Source: an uncultured Ruminococcus sp. (GTDB lineage Bacteria; Bacillota; Clostridia; Oscillospirales; CAG-272). Taken from it: DNA of 13,091 nucleotides. The stretch covers positions 1-13,091 of the forward strand of contig CADBRS010000009.1 of NCBI GenBank assembly GCA_902797125.1, read 5' to 3'. Shown piece by piece: positions 8,538 through 13,091 of this stretch (positions within the stretch are counted from its first letter, which is position 1; every line of letters starts with the position of its first letter). The translations under genes and the position numbers were made by a program. The notes beneath the pieces are model-generated. The model made no database searches. It had not been told where the DNA came from and worked only from the letters and a program-made list of their open reading frames with translations.

Positions 8538-9157
8538 ACCGCTGGGCTCTCCTTGTCCGCCTGGATGATCCGGTTCATGATCAGCTGAGAGATCTGCGTG
8601 CTTCTCTCATGCCCCGATTCGAGATCTTTCCATTCCTCGGGTTTGATCGGAGCGCCGATATAGACGTCGATCCGCCTGAAGAATTTGGGCTGCCAGTCTT
8701 TTGTTTTGATCAAAATGGGAAGCACGGAGACGTTCCCGTGATCTGCGATCCAGCCGGCACCGGACATGATCCGCGTTTCTCCGGGTTCTTTTCCGGGCTG
8801 TCTGTGCCCCTGCGGGAAGACTGTCACCCCGCGGTTCTTTTGGAGCAATTCCAGAGAGGTCCGGAATGCGCCCGCGTCCGCGCCGCCCCGATGCACTGGA
8901 AAAGCTCCGAACGCCTTCAGAAACCACCTCAGAGGCGGAAACTTGAACAGTTCGGATTTGGTCATGTAGTAAGGCTGCCAGTGTCTGAGTGCATCGCAGA
9001 GAACGAGCGGATCCAGATTGGACAGATGGTTGGAACAGATCAGTACGGGGCCGTCTTTCCTTTTGGGCTCATTCTTTTTCCCGTGAACGTGTATCCTGCA
9101 TATCCATTTGACTGGATATTTGAACAGGATGTACATGATCCTGTATAAGATGCTCAT
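8534..9157 (-). CDS. plsC: 1-acyl-sn-glycerol-3-phosphate acyltransferase family protein
   Basis: This is a 207-residue PlsC/LPLAT-family acyltransferase, expected to add the second acyl chain to lysophosphatidic acid at the inner face of the membrane. A hydrophobic N-terminal segment (1-20) could be the membrane anchor. The catalytic HX4D box is NHLSNLD (H44, D49). Block II is GAFPVHRG, block III is FPQGHRQ (114-120) and block IV is VLPILIKT. Block III normally reads FPEGTR; here Gln116 replaces the Glu, and codon CAG confirms it. The frame is open to a Met at 9205, but I chose 9157: its ATG overlaps the cmk stop as ATGA, it starts the usual PlsC N-terminus, and an upstream start would overlap cmk by about 50 bases. 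No strong ribosome site is seen, so translation is probably coupled to cmk. Confidence 0.88.
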   Translation of the reverse strand: MSILYRIMYILFKYPVKWICRIHVHGKKNEPKRKDGPVLICSNHLSNLDPLVLCDALRHWQPYYMTKSELFKFPPLRWFLKAFGAFPVHRGGADAGAFRTSLELLQKNRGVTVFPQGHRQPGKEPGETRIMSGAGWIADHGNVSVLPILIKTKDWQPKFFRRIDVYIGAPIKPEEWKDLESGHERSTQISQLIMNRIIQADKESPAV

Positions 9158-9834
9158 TTGGTTTTGAAGGACGGGATCTTTTTGAAAATGATCTGCTTGA
9201 TGCACTCCAGCGTCTGCTCGGCATCCAGCCCCGAATTGTCCACAGGAACGGCATCAGGCGCGGCGACGGCTGGAGCGACGTCCCGTTCCCTGTCCGCTTT
9301 GTCCCGGCGCTCCATATCGGCGAGAACCTCTTCCAGACTGGTTTCGATCCCCTTTGCTTTCAGTTCCTCGTAACGGCGTATCGCTCGGGCTTCGGAAGAT
9401 GCGGAAAGAAAGATCTTCACGTCCGCGTTGGGCAGAATGACGGTTCCGATATCCCGGCCGTCCATGACAACATTGTTCTCCCTGGCGATGCTGCGCTGTG
9501 TTTCAAGCAGAAACGCGCGCACCGCGGGAATAGCCGATACTGCAGACGCATACATGGAAATATCCGGCTGACGGATCCTGTCCCCAAGATCTTCTCCGTT
9601 GAGAAGGACGTGCTGAGCCCCGTTCTCATACCGGATGGTCACGGTGATTTCAGGAAGGATGCCTTCGACATCCGGTCCGCTTTTGGGATCGATGCCCTTT
9701 TCTCTCACGTAGTATCCGACGGCTCTGTAGAGCGCGCCCGTATCCACATATACGATGCCCAGATCTTTGGCCAGGGCTTTAGCCACGGTGCTCTTTCCCG
9801 CTCCGCTGGGACCGTCTATCGCGATTTGATACAT
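9154..9834 (-). CDS. cmk: Cytidylate kinase
   Basis: This 226-residue protein phosphorylates CMP and dCMP with ATP in the cytoplasm, feeding nucleotide pools and CTP-dependent lipid synthesis. The P-loop GPSGAGKST is at 8-16 and DTGALYR at 31-37. The CMP-binding insert contains RQPDISMYAS (88-97). MDGRDIGT is at 124-131. The LID region RRDKADRERD (176-185) leads to the D(A/S)VPVDNSGLD end typical of the family. Length is normal. AAAGAGGAT (9841-9849) is a good ribosome site, and the gap to the upstream flavoprotein gene is 24 bases. The stop overlaps the plsC start. Confidence 0.97.
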   Translation of the reverse strand: MYQIAIDGPSGAGKSTVAKALAKDLGIVYVDTGALYRAVGYYVREKGIDPKSGPDVEGILPEITVTIRYENGAQHVLLNGEDLGDRIRQPDISMYASAVSAIPAVRAFLLETQRSIARENNVVMDGRDIGTVILPNADVKIFLSASSEARAIRRYEELKAKGIETSLEEVLADMERRDKADRERDVAPAVAAPDAVPVDNSGLDAEQTLECIKQIIFKKIPSFKTK

Positions 9835-9858
9835 ATGAAAATCCTCTTTCGGTTTTAC

Positions 9859-11124
9859 TCATTCTTGTCTGACGGCAGCCGCGGCGGACAAACCGGCCAA
9901 ACGGCCTGTCGACAGCGCGATCTGCAGATTATATCCGCCTGTGAAGGCGTCTACGTCAATCATTTCACCTGAAAGGTATAATCCTTTGCAGATTTTTGAC
10001 TCCATGGTTTTCGGATTGATCTCGGACACGGCGATCCCGCCCCGGGTCACGACGGCTTCTTCCAAAGGTCTGAACCCGCGGATCTCGAATCTCAGGTTCT
10101 TCAGCAGACGCACGAGTTCCTGGCGCTGCTCTTTTTTGATCTCGTGGGCTTTCAAATGTTCCGGGATCCCTGACAGTCTGACGATCACGTCGATCATTTT
10201 GGCCGGCAGAAGATCCGAAAGCGTATGGCAGAAATCTTTATTTGCATATTTTTTGAAATCCGACTGGATCCTTGTATCCAGTGTCTGCTCGTTCAATGCG
10301 GGTTTCAGATCGATACTCACGCTGTAGCGTCCCCGCTCCATGTGCGGGATATAGGCCGACGCGGAGAGGACCAGCGGGCCGCTCAATCCAAAATGAGTGA
10401 ACATCATCTCGCCCAGATCCTTGTAAAGGACCTTCCCGGTTTGTCCGTCCGTGAGGGAGAGCGTCACATTTTTCAGAGACAATCCCTGCATCTCGGCAAA
10501 AAGACTGCCCTCGCAGACCAAGGGGATCAGAGAAGGCGACAGTTCGGTGACGGTGTGTCCGAGGGACCGGCAAAAAGCATAACCGTCCCCGGTCGATCCA
10601 GTTCTGGGGTAGGACATACCTCCCGTGGCCAGGATCACTGCCCTCGCATAGATAGAGCCTTGATCTGTTTTCACTCCCCGGATCCCGTTTGCATCGGAGA
10701 TCAGTCCCGTGACGCGGGCCTGCTCGAAACGGACCCCGGCGACGCGGCATTCCTTTTCCATGGCTGCCACGATATCGCCCGAACGGTCCGAAACAGGAAA
10801 AACACGCCTGCCCCGTTCGGTCTTGAGAGGGACGCCACGGGATTCGAAAAAATGTTTCGTGTCCTGCGTCGAAAAACCGGCCATGGCAGAATAGATGAAA
10901 CGGGGATTGCGGATCACCTCACCCAGGAAAGTCTGTGTGTCACAGTCGTTCGTGATGTTGCATCTGCCCTTGCCGGTGATCAGCATTTTGGCCCCCGGGC
11001 GGGGATTTTTGTCCAGCATGCAGACGGAAACGCCTGTCCCGGCTGCGGCGGCTGAAGCCATCATCCCTGCGGCTCCTGCGCCGACAACGATGACGTCGAA
11101 AGAATCAATGTCTGTCTTTGTCAT
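9859..11124 (-). CDS. BaiN/HI0933-type NAD(P)/FAD-dependent oxidoreductase
   Basis: This is a flavoprotein of about 421 residues. The FAD dinucleotide fold begins DVIVVGAGAAG (GAGAAG at 15-20), followed by the family signature KMLITGKGRCNITND. Further landmarks are ILATGGMSYPRTGSTGDG, FTHFGLSGP, VTRGGIAVSEI and the C-terminal GEMIDVDAFTGGYNLQ FAD-contact region. Members are annotated as aminoacetone oxidase or BaiN-like; the physiological substrate here is not known. The gene commonly precedes cmk in Clostridia. The frame is open up to 11217, but that would overlap the upstream regulator by more than 110 bases. ATGs at 11139 and 11124 are the realistic starts. I chose 11124 because it best fits the family N-terminus. 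It overlaps the regulator by 20 bases and lacks a strong ribosome site, which suggests coupling. Confidence 0.92.
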   Translation of the reverse strand: MTKTDIDSFDVIVVGAGAAGMMASAAAAGTGVSVCMLDKNPRPGAKMLITGKGRCNITNDCDTQTFLGEVIRNPRFIYSAMAGFSTQDTKHFFESRGVPLKTERGRRVFPVSDRSGDIVAAMEKECRVAGVRFEQARVTGLISDANGIRGVKTDQGSIYARAVILATGGMSYPRTGSTGDGYAFCRSLGHTVTELSPSLIPLVCEGSLFAEMQGLSLKNVTLSLTDGQTGKVLYKDLGEMMFTHFGLSGPLVLSASAYIPHMERGRYSVSIDLKPALNEQTLDTRIQSDFKKYANKDFCHTLSDLLPAKMIDVIVRLSGIPEHLKAHEIKKEQRQELVRLLKNLRFEIRGFRPLEEAVVTRGGIAVSEINPKTMESKICKGLYLSGEMIDVDAFTGGYNLQIALSTGRLAGLSAAAAVRQE

Positions 11125-11968
11125 AGACTTCGTATTCATCCCAGATCTGTTCCAAACGTAGCAAGCGTTCGGAAACCTGCTCCGGACATTTTTTGCTGAT
11201 AGCGACCAGAATCGCATTGATCAGACTCAGAGGAGCGACCAGCGAATCGACAAACGAGGCCATATCGCTCTGTGCATAAAGCACCTCGTCGGCTCCTTTC
11301 GCGATAGGAGACATCGGATTGTCCGTCAGCGACACGACCGTGACGCCAGCCTGCTGAGCATATTTCACCGCCTTGACCACGCGGGACGAATATCTCGGAA
11401 AACTGATCGCAAACAGCAAATCTCCTTTTTCCATGGGCAAAAGCTGTTCAAAAACGTCTCCGCCAGACGAAACGTCGATCGCGCGGACGTTATTGAAGAT
11501 CATGCGCAGATTCAAAGTCAGGAACTGGGCGAGCATACTGGACGCGCGCACGCCGATGACGTAAACGGTCTTGGCCTCGACCAGCATATTGACGACCCGG
11601 TTGAAAGATTCCCTTTTGGTCTCGTCCAAAGTCTGTTTGATCTTCTGCTGATCCGAGATCAGAACTTTCTCAAGGACTTCGGAGTCGCCGATCAGCAAGT
11701 TGGAAACGGCCACTCTCTGGAAAGCCGTCAGCCGGTTCCGGACAGTTTCCTGAAGCGCCTGATGGAATTTAGGATAACCGGAATAACCCATAAAATGGGC
11801 AAAACGGACGACCGAAGATTCGGAGACGCGGGCCGAACGACCCAGGTTCACCGTCGTCATGTAGGCAGCCTGTTCATAGTTGTTCAAAATAAAATCCGCA
11901 ATCTGACGCTGTCCTTTGGACATGTCCTTCTTTTTGCTTTCGATCTCTCTGATCAAGTCTGCGCTCAT
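11105..11968 (-). CDS. RpiR/MurR-family transcriptional regulator (HTH plus SIS domain)
   Basis: This 287-residue DNA-binding regulator has an N-terminal RpiR-type helix-turn-helix (~1-77; MTTVNLGRSARVSESSVVRFAHFMGYSGY spans 37-65). A C-terminal SIS sugar-isomerase fold follows (~121-255), with VYVIGVRASSMLA (135-147), AISFPRYSSRVVKAV and SLTDNPMSPIAKGAD. SIS domains in this family bind phosphorylated sugars or sugar acids; nothing here tells which one. A GGGGAGA site lies just upstream of the ATG, and a sigma-A-type promoter is at 12032-12060. It is the first gene of the minus-strand run and overlaps the flavoprotein gene. It could control itself, the downstream operon, the lipoprotein genes or distant targets; the sequence does not decide. 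Confidence 0.93.
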   Translation of the reverse strand: MSADLIREIESKKKDMSKGQRQIADFILNNYEQAAYMTTVNLGRSARVSESSVVRFAHFMGYSGYPKFHQALQETVRNRLTAFQRVAVSNLLIGDSEVLEKVLISDQQKIKQTLDETKRESFNRVVNMLVEAKTVYVIGVRASSMLAQFLTLNLRMIFNNVRAIDVSSGGDVFEQLLPMEKGDLLFAISFPRYSSRVVKAVKYAQQAGVTVVSLTDNPMSPIAKGADEVLYAQSDMASFVDSLVAPLSLINAILVAISKKCPEQVSERLLRLEQIWDEYEVYDKDRH

Positions 11969-11998
11969 AGTTCTCTCCCCTCAAGCAAAGCGGCTCCA

Positions 11999-12007
11999 AT
12001 TGTCAAT
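11999..12007. promoter_or_regulatory. Small inverted repeat in the regulator leader, possible operator
   Basis: ATTG-T-CAAT is a perfect 4-1-4 palindrome inside the near-palindromic CCAATTGTCAATGG (11996-12009). It lies in the short untranslated leader between the regulator promoter and its ATG, where an autoregulatory site could sit. It is short enough to occur by chance. Confidence 0.2.
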
Positions 12008-12031
12008 GGTCTTTTCCGAAACCGCAAAAAC

Positions 12032-12060
12032 AGTATAATCTTCTTTTTTATAAAAGTCAA
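12032..12060 (-). promoter_or_regulatory. Sigma-A-type promoter for the regulator-ispH operon
   Basis: On the minus strand TTGACT (12060-12055) and TATACT (12037-12032) are separated by exactly 17 bases, and the spacer is A/T-rich. Transcription would start near 12025, giving a leader of roughly 56 nt before the regulator ATG. I saw no comparable promoter inside the operon. Confidence 0.7.
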
Positions 12061-12126
12061 TTATTTTTCCCGCTCAGGAAAGGATGGGCGGTTCAAAAAA
12101 AATCCAAAAATTTTTTATCATTGCTA

Positions 12127-12156
12127 TTTACAAACCGTTTTGGGTCATGCTATAAT
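12127..12156 (+). promoter_or_regulatory. Sigma-A-type promoter of the uracil permease gene
   Basis: TTTACA (12127-12132) is separated by 18 bases from a perfect TATAAT (12151-12156). TGC immediately before the -10 box gives an extended -10 (TGnTATAAT). The start point is expected near 12163, making a leader of almost 200 nt before the ATG. Confidence 0.85.
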
Positions 12157-12174
12157 GACGCCAACAAGCACCTG

Positions 12175-12258
12175 TACGGCGATGAAGCGTGTGAGCCGAG
12201 CCACAGACTATATACCGGAAAGAGAGTGTAAAAGGCTCACAGAAATCGAGACGCCGTA
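12175..12258 (+). ncRNA. Structured leader RNA of the uracil permease gene (candidate riboswitch or attenuator)
   Basis: Two nested helices are visible. Helix 1 is TACGGCG (12175-12181) with CGCCGTA (12252-12258), 7 of 7 pairs. Helix 2 is TGTGAGCC (12190-12197) with GGCTCACA (12234-12241), 8 of 8 pairs. An asymmetric purine-rich internal loop lies between them. Helix 2 encloses a 36-nt region with only weak internal pairing (ACA..TGT, CT..AG) and a purine-rich segment, ATACCGGAAAGAGAG. The 3' strand of helix 1 is also the 5' arm of the downstream terminator-like hairpin. It does not match the PyrR-binding, purine, ykkC/guanidine or TPP consensus as I know them. Confidence 0.5.
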
Positions 12259-12292
12259 TCAGCAGAAACTGCCGAGTGGGGTCCCTTTTTTT
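12250..12292 (+). terminator. Terminator-like hairpin with T7 run in the permease leader
   Basis: GAC-g-CCGT-a-TC-a-GCAG (12250-12265) can pair with CTGC-c-GAGTGG-g-GTC (12269-12283) around an AAA loop. That gives 13 pairs, two of them G-U, with two mismatches, one further A/C mismatch region and a bulged A. CC and seven T residues follow (12286-12292). The stem is imperfect, so the strength is uncertain. Its 5' arm overlaps helix 1 of the leader, so both cannot form at once. Confidence 0.45.
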
Positions 12293-12347
12293 AGGCGAAA
12301 TCAAAGGAGACGGCCGAAGCAGAGCGGTTTCCGTGCAAAAAAAATAT

Positions 12348-12352
12348 GGAGG
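12348..12352 (+). promoter_or_regulatory. Ribosome binding site of the uracil permease gene
   Basis: GGAGG lies seven bases before the ATG at 12360 and fixes this start. It is preceded by eight A residues (12337-12344), which could pair with the T7 run at 12286-12292 in an alternative fold. Confidence 0.85.
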
Positions 12353-12359
12353 CTTCTTT

Positions 12360-13091
12360 ATGAATCTCATCTACCAGGTGAAGGATCGTCCGAAAACAGG
12401 TCAGATCATTGTTTTCGCCTTCCAGCAGTTACTGGCTATCCTGTCAGCAACCATTCTTGTTCCGGCCATCGTCGGAAACGGGATGTCTCAGTCCGCAGCT
12501 CTGTTCGGAGCCGGCGTCGGTACGCTCGTTTATTTACTGTTCACCAAATTCAAGAGTCCGGTGTTCCTGGGTTCTTCATTTGCATTCATGCCCTCAATGT
12601 TCGCTGCTTTCGCGGGTGCTGCGACAGCCAATGCGGGTTTCACGGGTCTTTTGATCGGTGCGATCTGCGCAGGCGTTGTTTACGTCATCATCTCGCTTGC
12701 AGTTAAGTTCGCCGGCGTCAAATGGATCGACAAATTGATGCCTGCTGTCGTCATCGGCCCCACAGTGGCCATCATCGGCTTGTCTCTGGCAGGCGGTGCT
12801 GTCGGCAATGTGCTGACAGGTGCTATGTATGACGCCGCAAATTCCAACTATGTCATGGACAACCCGACCGCCTGGCTGAGTCTGCTTTGCGCACTGGTCA
12901 CCATCGCAGTCGTCGTGATCTGTTCCGTCTTCGGCAAGAAGACACTCAAACTGATCCCCTTCATCATCGGTATCGGTTCAGGTTACCTGCTCGCCACCAT
13001 CTTTACGCTGATCGGCATCGCAACCGGAAACGATGCTCTCAAGCTGATCGATTTCACGGCTTTCCAGAATATGACATGGTTGCCTGACTTC
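12360..13091 (+). CDS. uraA: Uracil permease, NCS2 family (partial, 3' end outside window)
   Basis: 244 codons are open to the right edge. The protein is a multi-spanning membrane transporter of the nucleobase-cation-symporter-2 family and would import uracil, probably with protons. The opening (VKDRPKTGQ), the first helix (FQQLLAILSATILVPAIVG), the discontinuous helix GSSFAF (in VFLGSSFAFMPSM) and LMPAVVIGPTVAIIGLSLAG follow UraA/PyrP closely and in order. The usual QH pair in helix 1 is QQ here. The acidic and His residues that contact the base in helices 8 and 10 lie beyond the window, so uracil specificity rests on overall resemblance; xanthine transporters of the same family are the alternative. 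It has its own promoter and a long structured leader, which suggests control by transcription attenuation. Confidence 0.9.
   Translation, partial: MNLIYQVKDRPKTGQIIVFAFQQLLAILSATILVPAIVGNGMSQSAALFGAGVGTLVYLLFTKFKSPVFLGSSFAFMPSMFAAFAGAATANAGFTGLLIGAICAGVVYVIISLAVKFAGVKWIDKLMPAVVIGPTVAIIGLSLAGGAVGNVLTGAMYDAANSNYVMDNPTAWLSLLCALVTIAVVVICSVFGKKTLKLIPFIIGIGSGYLLATIFTLIGIATGNDALKLIDFTAFQNMTWLPDF

Larger units (their letters stand above)
11969..12359. other. Divergent intergenic region between regulator and uracil permease (391 bp)
   Basis: No gene is supported here. The region holds the regulator promoter (minus strand), an A/T-rich stretch with A- and T-tracts (about 12096-12119), the permease promoter (plus strand) and a structured permease leader. 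The -35 boxes of the two promoters are about 66 bases apart and point away from each other. Open frames crossing it have no ribosome site and no recognisable product. Confidence 0.75.

Noticed and set aside
9158..9205. Upstream start of plsC at 9205
   Set aside because: It would overlap cmk by about 50 bases and add 16 residues not typical of the family; ATGA coupling at 9157 is preferred.
10225..11055. Plus-strand open frame of 276 codons opposite the flavoprotein gene
   Set aside because: The opposite strand encodes all the BaiN/HI0933-type signatures; the antisense translation has none and is a codon-bias shadow.
11125..11217. Upstream start of the flavoprotein at 11217
   Set aside because: It overlaps the regulator by over 110 bases, and the added residues do not fit a dinucleotide-fold N-terminus.
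12001..12006. TTGACA on the minus strand as a -35 box closer to the regulator
   Set aside because: No -10-like hexamer lies 16-18 bases downstream; TTGACT/TATACT at 12060-12032 is the better promoter.
12190..12241. PyrR-binding site or purine riboswitch
   Set aside because: The uracil permease context suggested PyrR, but the CCnGnGAGG-type loop is absent (the sequence has ACCGGAAAGAGAG). The three-way junction and conserved loops of purine riboswitches are also missing.
12182..12362. Possible leader peptide starting at ATG 12182 in the permease leader
   Set aside because: There is no ribosome site before it, and the start lies between helix 1 and helix 2. The RNA structure explains the stretch better.
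11762..12706. Plus-strand open frame of 314 codons running from the regulator through the leader into the permease
   Set aside because: It crosses the regulator (antisense), the permease promoter and the permease in another frame. Its composition is unlike a protein and the real permease frame is clear.

Overview
The window looks like a chromosomal segment of a Gram-positive, anaerobe-type Bacillota, most likely class Clostridia. The evidence is an IspH protein fused to ribosomal-protein-S1-type repeats, the clostridial gene order FAD oxidoreductase - cmk - plsC - ispH/S1, consensus sigma-A-type promoters, strong GGAGG ribosome binding sites and two lipobox-type secreted proteins. Base composition looks moderate, near half GC by eye. 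I see no IS element, phage gene, CRISPR array, tRNA or rRNA.

Layout. From 11968 down to 6423 on the minus strand lies a compact housekeeping operon: an RpiR/SIS-type regulator, a BaiN/HI0933-type flavoprotein, cytidylate kinase (cmk), a PlsC-type acyltransferase, and IspH fused to four S1 repeats. Junctions are overlaps or a short gap: the flavoprotein overlaps the regulator, and both plsC and ispH begin at ATGA stop/start overlaps. A sigma-A-type promoter lies upstream of the regulator (12032-12060). A hairpin plus T-run (6363-6401) follows ispH and directly abuts the Shine-Dalgarno of the next gene.

Below it, also on the minus strand, are two tandem genes for very large, closely related lipoproteins: a complete one of 1135 residues (6348-2941) and a second starting at 2916 and running off the left edge after 972 open codons. 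Both have a lipoprotein signal, an acidic Ser/Thr/Glu-rich linker, a glycoside-hydrolase-like barrel with conserved acidic motifs, a class-I-amidotransferase-like domain resembling the middle domain of family 42 beta-galactosidases, beta-rich domains, and a C-terminal module ending in GWGG that occurs three times in the window. I cannot assign them to a named enzyme family. They are the best candidates for something undescribed.

On the plus strand, divergent from the regulator, is an uracil-permease-type NCS2 transporter (from 12360, cut by the right edge). Its consensus promoter is followed by a leader of about 200 nt with two long-range helices and a T-run hairpin that shares a strand with the first helix. 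This is the architecture of a transcription attenuator or riboswitch, but it matches no class that I recognise.
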